A stretch of DNA of 64,000 bases, taken from assembly GCF_900112335.1 (NCBI RefSeq), contig NZ_FOLG01000015.1, positions 1-64,000 on the forward strand. The letters are read 5' to 3'. This stretch comes from Tropicimonas isoalkanivorans. GTDB lineage: Bacteria; Pseudomonadota; Alphaproteobacteria; Rhodobacterales; Rhodobacteraceae. A program made the translations under genes and the position numbers. The notes under the pieces were generated by a model. That model did no database searches, had not been told where the DNA came from, and saw nothing but the letters and a program-made list of their open reading frames with translations. Within the stretch, counting starts at the first letter, position 1. Every line of letters starts with the position of its first letter. Below, piece after piece: positions 8,948 to 19,037 of this stretch.

Positions 8948-9586
8948 TCATCCCCGCAGGATCGTGGTGATCTCCTCCGCCAGCGCCGCGATTTCCGCGG
9001 CGGCGGCGCCGGATCTCTGCCGCTCCGTCACGCCGAATCCTTGCCCCAACGCTTCGGCATAGATCACCCGGTTTCCCAGAATCGTCTCCGCCACGGGCGC
9101 GTCGAGGTCGTGCATTTGCGCCACCACGTCGCCGCTCAGCCGGGTGCCGGCACGGGCGCGGTTCAGGACCGTCAGGGCGGACTTGCGGGTCCGGTCGACC
9201 AGTTCCAGTACTGCTTCGGTCGCCCAGAGGTCGAGTTGGCTGGCAGATACGGGAACAACGACCAGATCGGCCTCCCGCAATGCGGGGCGCAGGTCGCTGT
9301 CGGCCTTGGGGGGCGTGTCCACGAGAACAAAATCGTTGGTCCGCTTGAGCTTGTCGCACTCGTAGCCGACGCCCCATGCGGATGCGGTCGAGAAATCCAG
9401 CCCGGGCGCGCCGCCCGTTGCCTCGTGCCGGGTCATGAACCACCGGCCCAGCGAGCCCTGCGGATCGGTGTCCAGAACGGCGACCGAGTGCCCCGCCGCC
9501 AGCAGATGCACGGCCAGGTTCACCGCCACGGTCGTCTTGCCGGAGCCGCCTTTCTGCTGCGCCACGGTAATCGTGTACCCGCCCAT
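8948..9586 (-). CDS. ParA/MinD-like ATPase, stand-alone
   Basis: A 212-aa deviant-Walker P-loop ATPase. The N-terminal [10 protein letters not shown] is the ParA signature with the extra Lys, [12 protein letters not shown] is motif A', and FVLVDTPP is Walker B. There is no HTH domain and no parB partner nearby, so it resembles the short chromosomal ParA proteins used for positioning cargo rather than a plasmid partition pair. The start at 9586 has GGGAGGG upstream; the same frame remains open for 300 codons further but that part lies over the start of tamA on the other strand. Confidence 0.85.
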   Translation of the reverse strand: MGGYTITVAQQKGGSGKTTVAVNLAVHLLAAGHSVAVLDTDPQGSLGRWFMTRHEATGGAPGLDFSTASAWGVGYECDKLKRTNDFVLVDTPPKADSDLRPALREADLVVVPVSASQLDLWATEAVLELVDRTRKSALTVLNRARAGTRLSGDVVAQMHDLDAPVAETILGNRVIYAEALGQGFGVTERQRSGAAAAEIAALAEEITTILRG

Positions 9587-9874
9587 TTCGCACTGCCCTC
9601 CCGCCCCGCGACTCTTCCAGATATCGTTGCGCACTTGTTGGCGATCCACAAGACTCTGTGGCGCGCATGGGGCAATAGAGCCCGAGCGGGGCGACGACAG
9701 CCGGCAGATACCCCTGCAATCGGCGTTGTGGCGCTGAAAAGAAGCGCCCAACTCAAGAAACAATTTGTGCGGTGGAAGCTTGTTGTATCGCTGTAACATG
9801 GGCCGGAGAAAGCCCGCTGGCGCCCGCATCGCCGCATTGGCGTTCAGCCGCGCGCAGGATAGGAAGTTGGGGAC

Positions 9875-11752
9875 ATGCAAAGCTCGTTCGCCTCTCATAT
9901 TCGTATCGGCACAGCGGCCTTGCTGTGGCTCTCCGCCTGCCCCGCGATTGCGCTCGACTCCGTGACGATCAACGTTGTCGGTTCGGAGAAAGGCCTGCAG
10001 GACAAACTCGAATCCGCTTCCATGCTGATGCGTCTGCTTGACGAGCAAGACGCCGGAAAGAACCGGCTCGGATGGCTGACGTTCTGGAAAAGGAACCAGC
10101 CGCCGCCGGAACCGGTCTCCTCGGCGGAAACGCTCGCCAATGCGCGCGCTGAGTACAGGCGGCTGCTGACCATTCTTTACGGCGAGGGCTACTACGGTGG
10201 CGTCATCAGCGTGAAGCTGGACGGGAAAGAAGCGGCGGACATCCCGCCTCTCTCCGCCCCCAGCACGATCTCCAACGCGGTCGTGACCGTCGATCCCGGC
10301 CCGGAGTTCACGTTTTCGGAGGCCAATATCCGCCCCCTCGCCCCCGAAACGGATCTTCCGAAAGGTTACGCACCCGGCGAGATCGCCAAATCCACCACCA
10401 TCAGCGAAGCGGCCCTGACGGCCACCGATGCCTGGCGCGACATTGGCCATGCCAAGGCCGACATCGCGAGCGAAGACATCACCGCCTACCATGCGCAGAC
10501 TCGACTGGCCTCACGACTGACCCTTGCGCCCGGCCCGAGACTTCGGTTCGGGCCGACCCGGGTAAGTGGCAACGAAGGCGTGCGGACCGAGCGGGTCGTC
10601 GCCATCGCCGGTATTCCCACCGGCGAGGTCTTCAGCCCGCAGGAAGTGCAGGATGCCGCGGAACGTCTCCGCCGGTCGCAGGCCTTCCGATCGGTCTCTC
10701 TCCGACCGGCCGAAGCCATCGGCCCAGGGGACCAGATCGCCATCGAGGCCGACGTGGTGGAGGAGAAGCGCCGCCGCATCGGCTTCGGCGCGGAGGTATC
10801 CACGCAGGAAGGCGGCCTGTTCAATGCCTACTGGATGCACCGCAACCTGCTGGGCGGGGCTGAAAACCTCCGTTTCGATCTCGACATCGCAAACATCGGG
10901 ACCAACGAGCCGAATAACGGCATGGACTATTCCCTCGGCGTGGTCCTGTCCCGGCCGGCGACGTTCCACCCGGACGTGGATGTCGAACTGCGCAGCAAGG
11001 TCTCCCACGTCGATGACCCGGGCTACGTTGCCGACACGTTCGAAGTCGGCGGCGGCGGCGTTTATCACTATTCGCCGACCCTCGAATTCGACGCCGGCCT
11101 GGACATTCGCTATTCCGAAGTCGAAGACGCTTTCGGTACCCGCGAATACTCGATGGTGAGCTTCCCCGTCGGGGCCACGTGGGACACCCGCGACAACGAG
11201 CTCGACGCGACCGAAGGCTTCTACCTCGACTCCGAACTGCGGCCGTTCGTCGGCATCGACAACATGGAAAACGGTGTCCGCCTGTTCCTCGACGGCCGGA
11301 CATACTGGGGCTTCGGCGATGAGAGAAATACCGTGCTGGCGGGGCGGATGCAGTACGGCAGTCTCGTCGGCCCGGAGATTTCCGGCGCGCCGCAAGACTA
11401 CCTCTTCTTCGCCGGCGGCGGCGGGTCGGTGCGCGGCCAGCCGTTCCAGTCCCTCGGGACGGGGGAGATCGACGACACGATCATCGGCGGGCGTTCCTAC
11501 GTCGCGCTGTCGGGCGAAGTGCGCAGCTACGTGCGCGGCAACATCGGCGTCGTGGGGTTTATCGACGCTGGCTATGTCGGGGCCGAGGAGTTCTATGACG
11601 ACGCCGGCGAGTGGATGACCGGCGGCGGTATCGGCATCCGTTACAAGACAGGCTTCGGGCCAATCCGCGCCGACATCGCCGTGCCTATCAGCGGCGGCCC
11701 GGACGACGCGGACCAGGTCCAGATCTACATCGGTATCGGGCAGGCATTCTGA
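9875..11752 (+). CDS. tamA: Outer-membrane translocation/assembly protein TamA
   Basis: TamA is an Omp85-family outer-membrane barrel that works with TamB in inserting outer-membrane proteins or moving lipids across the periplasm. The 625-aa product has a signal peptide (about 1-26), three POTRA-like domains (about 27-275, including [22 protein letters not shown]) and a C-terminal 16-strand barrel. The lid motif [12 protein letters not shown] and the terminal IGIGQAF strand are typical. The TGA overlaps the tamB ATG (TGATG), so the two genes are translationally coupled. Confidence 0.93.
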   Translation: MQSSFASHIRIGTAALLWLSACPAIALDSVTINVVGSEKGLQDKLESASMLMRLLDEQDAGKNRLGWLTFWKRNQPPPEPVSSAETLANARAEYRRLLTILYGEGYYGGVISVKLDGKEAADIPPLSAPSTISNAVVTVDPGPEFTFSEANIRPLAPETDLPKGYAPGEIAKSTTISEAALTATDAWRDIGHAKADIASEDITAYHAQTRLASRLTLAPGPRLRFGPTRVSGNEGVRTERVVAIAGIPTGEVFSPQEVQDAAERLRRSQAFRSVSLRPAEAIGPGDQIAIEADVVEEKRRRIGFGAEVSTQEGGLFNAYWMHRNLLGGAENLRFDLDIANIGTNEPNNGMDYSLGVVLSRPATFHPDVDVELRSKVSHVDDPGYVADTFEVGGGGVYHYSPTLEFDAGLDIRYSEVEDAFGTREYSMVSFPVGATWDTRDNELDATEGFYLDSELRPFVGIDNMENGVRLFLDGRTYWGFGDERNTVLAGRMQYGSLVGPEISGAPQDYLFFAGGGGSVRGQPFQSLGTGEIDDTIIGGRSYVALSGEVRSYVRGNIGVVGFIDAGYVGAEEFYDDAGEWMTGGGIGIRYKTGFGPIRADIAVPISGGPDDADQVQIYIGIGQAF

Positions 11753-14700
11753 TGACACGGCTGTCCCTCGCCACCACGTCCGCCCTTGCCCTTTCGCTCG
11801 CCCTGCCCGCTCAGGCGCAGGAAGACGGCGGCGGAATGATCCAGCGTTTCCTGCAGGACAAGCTCTCGACGGCAGGCCGCGAGGTCTCTATCAGCGGATT
11901 CCAGGGGCTGTTGAGCGGCGAAGCGACGCTGAACGAACTGACCATCGCCGACGAGGAAGGCGTCTGGCTGATCCTCCGCGATGCACGGCTGGATTGGAGC
12001 CGGACGGCCCTGCTGCGCGGCAACCTTCGCGTGGAGGAGCTTTCGGCCGGTGAACTGATCGTGGTGAGAAAGCCCGTTCCCGGTCCCGATACCGCCGTGC
12101 CGGATGCGCCGGATGCGGAGGCCTCCGGCTTTTCGCTGCCGGAACTGCCCGTGGCAATCAAGATCGACAAGGTGGCGATCGAGCGGGCCGAGCTCGGCGA
12201 ACCGGTTTTGGGGCAAGAGGCGGTCCTGTCGCTCGACGGGTCGGTGCAACTGGCCGATGGCGAGGGAACCGTCGACATCCAGACCGAGCGTCTTGACCGG
12301 CAAGGCGACCGCATCTCTCTCGCTGGCAGTTTCGAGAACGAGAGCCGGGAGCTGACGCTCAACCTTGAGCTGCACGAGCAGGCGGGGGGCCTGGCCGCCA
12401 ATCTGCTGAACCTGCCCGGCGCGCCGTCCGTGGACCTGACGGTCAATGGAGCCGGCCAGCTCAGCGACTTCGATGCCGACATCGCCCTTCGCACGGACGA
12501 TCAGGATCGGGTTGCTGGCACCGTGAGGGCGACCGCGGCGGATGCCGGCGGCACGAACTTCTCCGCCGATATCGGTGGCGACGTGACGCCGCTTTTGCCC
12601 GCGGAGTATCATGAGTTCTTCGGCACGGACATTCGCCTCCTCGCGCGCGGCAACCGCGCCGAGGACGGCGCGATCGACCTGTCGGAACTGACCGTTTCGG
12701 CACAGAGCCTCGACCTTCAGGGGAACGCCCAGATTGGTGCGGACGGTCTGCCGCGCGCCTTCGACCTGACCGGCGAAATGGGGGCCGCCGATGGCGGGCC
12801 GCTGCGCCTGCCGGTTGCAGGCGCCGGCACGTTCGTAACCTCCATGACGCTCGACGCCGCATTTGACGCCGCGCAAAGTGACCGATGGACGCTCGACGCG
12901 GTCGTTGATGGCCTCGAGACCGAAACGGGACGTCTGGAGCAGGTGAGCCTCAACGGCGTCGGAACGATCAAGACGAACCCGCAGGCGGTGACCGCAGACG
13001 TGCTGTTCGACGCCTCCGGGATCGCGCTGGCCGATCCGGGCCTGGACCAGGCCGTAGGAGACGCGCTCAGCGGTGGCGCCTCCCTGTCGTGGGATGCCGA
13101 CGGTCCGCTCAATATCACGCGCCTTTATGTCGATGGCGAGGATTACGGCGCGTCGGTTCTGGGAGACGCTCGGATCGCCGGGCGCAGCCTGCAACTTTCC
13201 GGCGAGGGACGGGTGCACGCCGACGATCTCTCGCGATTCTCGACGATCTCGGGCCAGCAACTCACGGGGCAGGCCAGTGCAGACGTGACCGGCCAAGGTG
13301 ACGTCCTGGGCGGGCAGTTCGCCGTTTCTCTGGACCTTGCGGGCGACGGCCTGTCGATCGGGCAGGAAACTGTCGACCGCCTGCTGACCGAGCCGGTCAC
13401 GCTCTCCACCTCCGTTCGCCGCGACACCACGGGCACGACGCTGGACAGCTTCAATCTCAGCAGCCGCGCCATCACCGCGACCGCAAGCGGCAAGGTCGGC
13501 AGCGGCGAGTCCGACATCGGTTTCGAGGCCGCGCTGAGTGACATCGGCCTCGTCATGCCGGGACAGGAAGGCGCGGTCGAGGTCAAAGGTTCGGCGAAGG
13601 AATCCGCCCCCGACGACTGGCAGGTGGACGTAACCCTCGACGGGCCATGGGACCTGACGGGCGATGTCTCCGGCCGCGTCAAGCCGGGCGAAAGCGACCT
13701 GACGCTCGACGTGTCACTGCCCGACATAGCGCCGCTGGCGCCGGGCTACACCGGCGCGGTGAACATCCAGGGTCAGGCGGCGGAAACGGGAACCGAAGGG
13801 AACTGGAACCTCGATCTCGACGTGGCGGCGCCGTACGACCTGACAGCGCAAATCGAAGGCCTTTACGCGCCGGGCGCAACCGACGTCGACCTGAACCTAT
13901 CCCTGCCGGATATCTCGCCTCTGGCACCGGGGCTGGAGGGGGCGGTGGATCTCGCCGGCAACGCCGCCGAGACGGATGCGGGCGGCTGGCAATTCAACCT
14001 GAACGGCACGGGCCCGTACCAGGCTGCGCTCGACCTGGCTGGCACCATCACGCCGGATCAGCCGGACAAGATCACCTTCTCCGCGGGCCTGCCCGATATC
14101 TCGCCGCTCGTGCCGACCCTCTCCGGGCCGGTTCGCGCCGAGGGCACTGCGACCGACGCCGGCAGCGGGCTTTGGCAGGTCGATTTCGATGCGGCCGGAC
14201 CGCTGGATGCTCAGGCAACCGTGAACGGCGTTGTCGGCAACGGGCAGAGCGACCTCGAACTGGACGTCTCCATTCCGGACCTGTCGCCGCTGGTGCCGCA
14301 GGTCTCCGGCCCGATCTCTGCAAAGGGTACGGCGCAGGAAGCGGGCGACGGACGCTGGAACGTGGATTTCGACGTCGATGGCCCGCAGGGCGCGACCGCA
14401 GCTCTGACCGGCGCGGTCGGTGGAACCGGAACCGATGTGGACGTCACGGTGGATGTACCGAATGTGTCGGCCTTCGCGCCGGGGATTACCGGCCCGCTCC
14501 GGGCACAGGCCTCCGCCGCGCAGACCGATGCCGGCGGTTGGAACTTCGACGTGGATGCCAGCGGGCCTTACAGCAGCACAGTTACCGCAGGCGGAACCTA
14601 TGGCGGTGGCGCCACCGACCTGACGTTCCAGGCCGCGATGCCGAATGTGTCGTCCCTCGCCCCCGGCCTGTCCGGCCCGCTGTCGCTCAATGGAACGGCA

Positions 14701-16287
14701 AGAGAGGCGGAGGCCGGTGCCTGGACGGTCGCGGTAGACGCGAACGCCCCCTACAACGCCACGGCCAACGTCACCGGTACGGTCGGCGGTGCGGGCACGG
14801 CGCTCGATCTGTCCGTGCGCATCCCATCCGTCTCGCCCTTCGCGCCCGGTGTGACGGGCAGCATGAATGCAACGGGAACCGTGCGGCAGCAGGGCGATGG
14901 CTACGGCATCGAGCTTTCCACGAATGGCCCGGAAGGCGTTTCCAGCAATGTGAGCGGCACTGTCGCGGGCGACTTCGCGACGATGAACCTGTCCGCCACC
15001 GGCAGCGCGCCGCTCGCCGCGGCGAACCGCTTTATCAGCCCCGCGGCCGTCGCGGGCACGGCGCAGTTCGACCTTGCGGTCAACGGGGAGCCGTCGCTCC
15101 AGTCGCTCTCCGGCACCGTTTCCACGAGTGGCGCGCGGCTGGTGATACCCGGTGTGCTGGGCTCCCTCGAAGGCATCGGCGTCCGGCTCGATCTGCGCGG
15201 CGAAACGATGCAAATCGACGCCACCGCCAATGCCCCCGAAGGCGGCAGCGTCGGCGTAAACGGCACCGTGCAACTTACGGGTGCGTTCAACGGAGATCTG
15301 CGCGCAACCCTCAACGAGCTGGTCCTGTTCGATCCGCTTCTGTTCCGGACGTCCCTGAACGGCGGGCTCAATATCACCGGCCCGTTGACCGGCGGGGCGA
15401 CCATCGCAGGGCGGGTGAACGTCGGGCGCACGGAAATCCGTGTGCCGGACGGAGGGCTTGGATTCGGCGGCGCCATACCGGATGTGACCCACGTGAACGA
15501 GCCGTCCTACGTCTTCGTCACACGGCAACGCGCCGGCCTCATCGAAGCCAACAGCGATGGTAATGGATCGAGCGGCGGAGGCGGCGGGCCGGTCTATAAT
15601 CTTGACGTGCGGGTGAGCGTGCCGGACCGCCTCTTCATTCGCGGCCGCGGCCTCGATGTGGAAATGGGCGGCAACATGCTGATCACCGGCACCACGGCAG
15701 CGCCAAACCCTGTGGGCCAGGTCGAGGTCATTCGCGGCCGGCTCGAGATCCTCGGGCAGCGGCTGGACGTCGGGCGCGGCACCATCTCCCTCGCCGGGGG
15801 ACTGACGCCCTATATCGACATCAACGCGTTTTCCCAGCGGGAGGACTTCCAGTTCACCGCTCGGATCTTCGGCCCCGTCAACGATCCGGACTTCAACCTC
15901 AATTCAACGCCGAGCCTGCCCGAGGACGAGGTGCTGGCCCAGTTCCTGTTCGGCAAGGGCATCGCCGAGCTGTCGCCGCTGCAGGCGGTTCAACTTGCGA
16001 ATGCGCTCGCGACCCTGACTGGCCGGGGCGGCGTCGGCGTGCTGGGCAACCTTCGGTCGGGGCTTGGGCTCGACGATCTCGATCTCACGACAAATGCCGC
16101 CGGAGCCACCGAAGTGCGGGCCGGCAGGTACCTGTCGGAGAACGTCTATACGGAGTTCGTCGCCGACAGCGACGGCGAGACCGGGATCGACATCAACATC
16201 GACGTGTCGAGAAACTTCACGGTCCGGGGTTCCGCAGCCTCCGACGGGGACAGCTCCATCGGGGTCTACTGGGAACGCGACTACTAA
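11752..16287 (+). CDS. tamB: Translocation/assembly module TamB, repeat-expanded
   Basis: TamB is a long periplasm-spanning beta-taco protein anchored in the inner membrane. This 1511-aa protein has an N-terminal signal/anchor (about 1-20), a long beta-rich body and the conserved C-terminal TamB (DUF490) domain from about 1180 on, including LNGGLNITG, GRLEILGQRLDVGRG and a final VYWERDY. It is longer than the enterobacterial homologue. A run of eight imperfect 61-62-residue repeats occupies about residues 595-1083. Long open frames in two other phases over this gene are compositional shadows. Confidence 0.92.
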   Translation: MTRLSLATTSALALSLALPAQAQEDGGGMIQRFLQDKLSTAGREVSISGFQGLLSGEATLNELTIADEEGVWLILRDARLDWSRTALLRGNLRVEELSAGELIVVRKPVPGPDTAVPDAPDAEASGFSLPELPVAIKIDKVAIERAELGEPVLGQEAVLSLDGSVQLADGEGTVDIQTERLDRQGDRISLAGSFENESRELTLNLELHEQAGGLAANLLNLPGAPSVDLTVNGAGQLSDFDADIALRTDDQDRVAGTVRATAADAGGTNFSADIGGDVTPLLPAEYHEFFGTDIRLLARGNRAEDGAIDLSELTVSAQSLDLQGNAQIGADGLPRAFDLTGEMGAADGGPLRLPVAGAGTFVTSMTLDAAFDAAQSDRWTLDAVVDGLETETGRLEQVSLNGVGTIKTNPQAVTADVLFDASGIALADPGLDQAVGDALSGGASLSWDADGPLNITRLYVDGEDYGASVLGDARIAGRSLQLSGEGRVHADDLSRFSTISGQQLTGQASADVTGQGDVLGGQFAVSLDLAGDGLSIGQETVDRLLTEPVTLSTSVRRDTTGTTLDSFNLSSRAITATASGKVGSGESDIGFEAALSDIGLVMPGQEGAVEVKGSAKESAPDDWQVDVTLDGPWDLTGDVSGRVKPGESDLTLDVSLPDIAPLAPGYTGAVNIQGQAAETGTEGNWNLDLDVAAPYDLTAQIEGLYAPGATDVDLNLSLPDISPLAPGLEGAVDLAGNAAETDAGGWQFNLNGTGPYQAALDLAGTITPDQPDKITFSAGLPDISPLVPTLSGPVRAEGTATDAGSGLWQVDFDAAGPLDAQATVNGVVGNGQSDLELDVSIPDLSPLVPQVSGPISAKGTAQEAGDGRWNVDFDVDGPQGATAALTGAVGGTGTDVDVTVDVPNVSAFAPGITGPLRAQASAAQTDAGGWNFDVDASGPYSSTVTAGGTYGGGATDLTFQAAMPNVSSLAPGLSGPLSLNGTAREAEAGAWTVAVDANAPYNATANVTGTVGGAGTALDLSVRIPSVSPFAPGVTGSMNATGTVRQQGDGYGIELSTNGPEGVSSNVSGTVAGDFATMNLSATGSAPLAAANRFISPAAVAGTAQFDLAVNGEPSLQSLSGTVSTSGARLVIPGVLGSLEGIGVRLDLRGETMQIDATANAPEGGSVGVNGTVQLTGAFNGDLRATLNELVLFDPLLFRTSLNGGLNITGPLTGGATIAGRVNVGRTEIRVPDGGLGFGGAIPDVTHVNEPSYVFVTRQRAGLIEANSDGNGSSGGGGGPVYNLDVRVSVPDRLFIRGRGLDVEMGGNMLITGTTAAPNPVGQVEVIRGRLEILGQRLDVGRGTISLAGGLTPYIDINAFSQREDFQFTARIFGPVNDPDFNLNSTPSLPEDEVLAQFLFGKGIAELSPLQAVQLANALATLTGRGGVGVLGNLRSGLGLDDLDLTTNAAGATEVRAGRYLSENVYTEFVADSDGETGIDINIDVSRNFTVRGSAASDGDSSIGVYWERDY
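13534..15003 (+). repeat. Eight tandem 61-62-codon repeats inside tamB
   Basis: Units begin at 13534, 13717, 13903, 14089, 14272, 14455, 14638 and 14821, so the period is 183 or 186 nt. Each starts with a version of LPDISPLAPGLSGPL (for example LPDIAPLAPGYTGAV, IPDLSPLVPQVSGPI, VPNVSAFAPGITGPL, MPNVSSLAPGLSGPL), then G-rich, W-containing strand segments. The repeats have diverged in sequence but keep their length exactly, as expected for coding duplications. Confidence 0.85.
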
Positions 16288-16300
16288 GTCGCCCGCCCGG

Positions 16301-16654
16301 TCAGCTTCCCCTGTAGGTGGAGTACCCGTAGGGCGAGAGCAAAAGCGGCACGTGGTAATGCGCAGCCTCCGACATGCCGAACCGGATCGGCACGTCATCG
16401 AGGAACAGCGGGGTTCCACCTGCCTGCCCCGTGCGCCGCAGGTAGTCGCCTGCGTGGAAGACCAGTTCATACGTCCCGGTCTCGAATGTCTCCTTCGGCA
16501 GGATTGGCGCATCCGTTCGACCGTCGGCATTGGTCACGGCCTCCGCCAGCTTCTCCCGCTCCTCGCCCGTGATGCGGTAGAGCGTGATCCCAACGCCTTC
16601 GGCCGGTTGCCCGAGCGCAGTGTCGAGCACGTGGGTCGTCAGATAACCGGTCAT
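16301..16654 (-). CDS. uraH: 5-Hydroxyisourate hydrolase
   Basis: UraH (transthyretin-like) opens 5-hydroxyisourate to OHCU in urate degradation. The 117-aa product begins [20 protein letters not shown], has the His/Arg active-site residues of the family, and ends with the diagnostic YRGS tetrapeptide. The start is set by GGAGG upstream and the family N-terminus; the frame extends to 16756 over the divergent gene. It is divergent from the PuuE-UraD fusion, which carries the next step, so a shared promoter region of about 100 nt controls both. Confidence 0.94.
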   Translation of the reverse strand: MTGYLTTHVLDTALGQPAEGVGITLYRITGEEREKLAEAVTNADGRTDAPILPKETFETGTYELVFHAGDYLRRTGQAGGTPLFLDDVPIRFGMSEAAHYHVPLLLSPYGYSTYRGS

Positions 16655-16754
16655 GGCGGTCCTCCAGCTTGCGTCCGCGCCATGAAGGCGGGAAAGTATG
16701 CTCCGTGCAAGCCCTTGCCGGGCTTCAGAAACGAATATCTCGGAGAGACAGGAC

Positions 16755-18173
16755 ATGCACCGCTACCCCCGCGACATGCACGGTTATGGCGCCGAACCAC
16801 CCGTCGCCGACTGGCCGAACGGCGCACGGATCGCCGTGCAGATCGTGCTGAATTACGAGGAGGGCGGCGAGAATTGCGTTTTGCATGGCGACGCCGCTTC
16901 TGAAGCCTTCCTGTCCGAGATCGTTGGGGCCGCACCTTGGCCGGGCCAGCGGCATTGGAACATGGAGTCGATCTACGAATACGGCGCTCGGGCAGGTTTC
17001 TGGCGCCTGCACCGGTTGTTCACCGGGAGGGCCATCCCGATCACCGTCTACGGTGTCGCCACGGCGCTGGCCCGCTCCCCGGCCCAGGTGAAGGCGATGC
17101 AGACGGCCGGGTGGGAGATCGCCTCCCACGGACTGAAATGGATCGAGTACAAGGACTACGCGCCGCAGGATGAATGGGCCCATATGCAGGAGGCGATCCG
17201 GCTGCACCGAGAGGTGACCGGCGAGCGCCCCCTGGGGTGGTACACCGGCCGCTGCTCCGCACAGACAGTCGAACTCGCGGCTCGCGAGGGCGGGTTCCAC
17301 TACGTGGCGGACCTCTATGCCGACGACCTGCCCTATTGGGTGGAGGTCGATGGGAAGGACCAGCTACTCGTACCGTACACGCTCGACACCAACGACATGC
17401 GTTTTGCCACGCCGCAGGGCTTCAACTCCGGCGACCAGTTTTTCGCCTATCTCAGGGACAGTTTCGATTGCCTCTATGCCGAAGGCGCGTCTGGGGCGCC
17501 GAAGATGCTCTCGATCGGCCTGCACTGCCGGCTGGTCGGCCGCCCGGGCCGGATCATGGCGTTGCAGCGGTTTCTGGACTACGCAGCCGGGCACGAGGGC
17601 GTCTGGTTTGCGCGCCGGATCGACGTTGCTCGCCACTGGGCCGAGCGGCATCCGCCGCGGAGGTACCTGCGGCCGAGCGAAATGGACGGGGCGGCGTTCG
17701 TCGACCACTTCGGTGGCGTCTTCGAGCACTCGCCCTGGATCGCGGAACGTGCCTTTGCACTGGAACTCGGGCCTGCGCACGACACGGCCGTAGGCGTCCA
17801 TTCTGCCCTCACGCGTGTCTTCCGCGCCGCGAGCGAGGAGGAGCGCCTTGACGTACTGCGCGCCCACCCGGACCTTGCGGGCAAGCTTGCCGAAGCGAAG
17901 CGCCTGACCGCCGACAGCACCGCCGAGCAGGCCAGTGCCGGGCTCGACGCCCTGACTGACGACGAACGCGTGACCTTCACGACGCTCAACACAGAGTATG
18001 TCGAGAAATTCGGTTTTCCGTTCATCATTGCCGTGCGGGACCATGACAAGGCCGGCATCCTCGCCGCATTCCGCCACCGCGTGGAGAACGACAGTGAGGC
18101 TGAATTTGCGGAAGCCTGCCGGCAGGTCGAGCGGATCGCGGAGTTGCGCCTTCTCGCAATGGACCTGCGATGA
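16755..18173 (+). CDS. puuE: Fused allantoinase (PuuE) and OHCU decarboxylase (UraD)
   Basis: Residues about 1-305 form a PuuE-type polysaccharide-deacetylase-fold allantoinase ([35 protein letters not shown]). Residues about 312-472 form OHCU decarboxylase UraD ([37 protein letters not shown]). One protein would thus decarboxylate OHCU to (S)-allantoin and hydrolyse it to allantoate. ATG 16755 fits the family N-terminus with a weak GGAGAGA upstream. The stop overlaps allA by four bases (ATGA). The fused order places the later enzyme N-terminal. Confidence 0.93.
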   Translation: MHRYPRDMHGYGAEPPVADWPNGARIAVQIVLNYEEGGENCVLHGDAASEAFLSEIVGAAPWPGQRHWNMESIYEYGARAGFWRLHRLFTGRAIPITVYGVATALARSPAQVKAMQTAGWEIASHGLKWIEYKDYAPQDEWAHMQEAIRLHREVTGERPLGWYTGRCSAQTVELAAREGGFHYVADLYADDLPYWVEVDGKDQLLVPYTLDTNDMRFATPQGFNSGDQFFAYLRDSFDCLYAEGASGAPKMLSIGLHCRLVGRPGRIMALQRFLDYAAGHEGVWFARRIDVARHWAERHPPRRYLRPSEMDGAAFVDHFGGVFEHSPWIAERAFALELGPAHDTAVGVHSALTRVFRAASEEERLDVLRAHPDLAGKLAEAKRLTADSTAEQASAGLDALTDDERVTFTTLNTEYVEKFGFPFIIAVRDHDKAGILAAFRHRVENDSEAEFAEACRQVERIAELRLLAMDLR

Positions 18174-18661
18174 CGACCCTCTGCCCGGAGCCGCTCACAG
18201 ACGCAGCTTTCGCCCCCTTCGGCGACGTGCTGGAGGCCACGGGGGAGGCCGACAAGCTGATCAACGCGGGTCTCTGCCGCCGCTTCCACGACCGTGCAAA
18301 GCTGGACTTCGGCGACGGGCGCGCAGGGATAAGCCTGTTTCAAGCCGAACCCCGCAGCCTGCCCTATAACTTCAACCTCGTCGAACGCCACCCAGAGGGC
18401 AGTCAGGCGTTCGTACCGATGGCGCTGGTCTCCTTCCTTGTCATCGCCGCGCCGGACGAGAACGGCACACCCGGACATCCGCGGGCCTTTCTCACCCGCC
18501 CGGGGCAGGCGATCAACTTCCACCGGGGCACGTGGCACGGGGTGCTGACCCCACTCCACGCCCCCGGGCTCTTCGCCGTGATCGACCGGATTGGCGGTGG
18601 GGCGAACCTGGAGGAGTTCACCTATAACATGGCTTGGACGGTAGAGCGCCCGACGGATTGA
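18170..18661 (+). CDS. allA: Ureidoglycolate lyase
   Basis: AllA splits (S)-ureidoglycolate into glyoxylate and urea at the end of ureide breakdown. The 163-aa cupin-like product matches the family through FAPFGDVLE, the HPEGSQAFVPM stretch, GQAINFHRGTWHGVLTPL and the C-terminal NMAW. It overlaps the upstream fusion gene by ATGA, so it is co-translated. The enzymes that make ureidoglycolate from allantoate are not in the window. Confidence 0.92.
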   Translation: MTTLCPEPLTDAAFAPFGDVLEATGEADKLINAGLCRRFHDRAKLDFGDGRAGISLFQAEPRSLPYNFNLVERHPEGSQAFVPMALVSFLVIAAPDENGTPGHPRAFLTRPGQAINFHRGTWHGVLTPLHAPGLFAVIDRIGGGANLEEFTYNMAWTVERPTD

Positions 18662-18733
18662 TCCCCGCTGTCGCGCGGGCCTTCAGTTGCATCAGCACCC
18701 CGCTCAGTATGACGGTCGGGTGTCAGACGGGTG

Positions 18734-18853
18734 TCAGACGCTCCGCTTCGGCCAACGCCAGAACAGCAGAAAGCCCTTCATGCTCCCGAACATGACGCGC
18801 GCCCGGTGGCGCCGCACGCCGTTCAGCATTTGATATCCATGGTTTGGGTGCAT
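18734..18853 (-). CDS. Possible 39-aa small basic protein
   Basis: A minus-strand frame starts at ATG 18853, preceded by GAGG about 8 nt upstream, and ends at 18734. The translation begins MHPNHGYQMLNGVRRHRAR and ends with the aromatic/basic GFLLFWRWPKRSV, so it could be a small membrane-associated peptide. Evidence is limited to the binding site and composition. A plus-strand frame across the same bases has no binding site. Confidence 0.3.
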   Translation of the reverse strand: MHPNHGYQMLNGVRRHRARVMFGSMKGFLLFWRWPKRSV

Positions 18854-19037
18854 CGACCTATCCTCAATTCATTTTCTGTATGCGCTCATCATAGTACCTC
18901 GGCGACCCACATTCAAACCATGAGAGAGATTTGTTATACGCTCCGTATCACAACCTGAGCCTAGAAGTCCTTTTGTTGCTCAGAGCCGCTCCTCTCACAG
19001 GGCTTGCGGCTCGAATTAATTCCATTATTCATGAATT
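18854..19037. other. AT-rich promoter region before the arsenic operon
   Basis: With the small frame at 18734-18853 this makes a 376-nt gap between allA and the ars genes. The part after 18880 is clearly AT-richer than its surroundings and holds the presumed promoter. No other gene is visible in it. Confidence 0.4.
19027..19036 (+). promoter_or_regulatory. ATTCATGAAT palindrome abutting the arsR-arsC start
   Basis: A perfect 10-bp palindrome ends 1 nt before the start codon at 19038. ArsR-family repressors bind short AT-rich dyads near their own promoter, so this is a candidate autoregulatory site. No Shine-Dalgarno sequence precedes the ATG, so the transcript may be leaderless. Confidence 0.35.

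Noticed and set aside
9587-10492. N-terminal extension of the ParA-like frame by 300 codons
   Set aside because: The extension runs over the tamA promoter and the first 600 nt of tamA, has no ParA similarity, and a good ribosome binding site marks the start at 9586.
13647-15563. 638-codon plus-strand and 543-codon minus-strand frames over tamB
   Set aside because: Both lie inside the tamB repeat region. The Arg/Gly-rich translations are frame-shifted readings of a repetitive, GC-rich gene with no start signals.
18731-18958. 75-codon plus-strand frame after allA
   Set aside because: No ribosome binding site, composition shifts abruptly along its length, and a better-supported small frame lies on the other strand.
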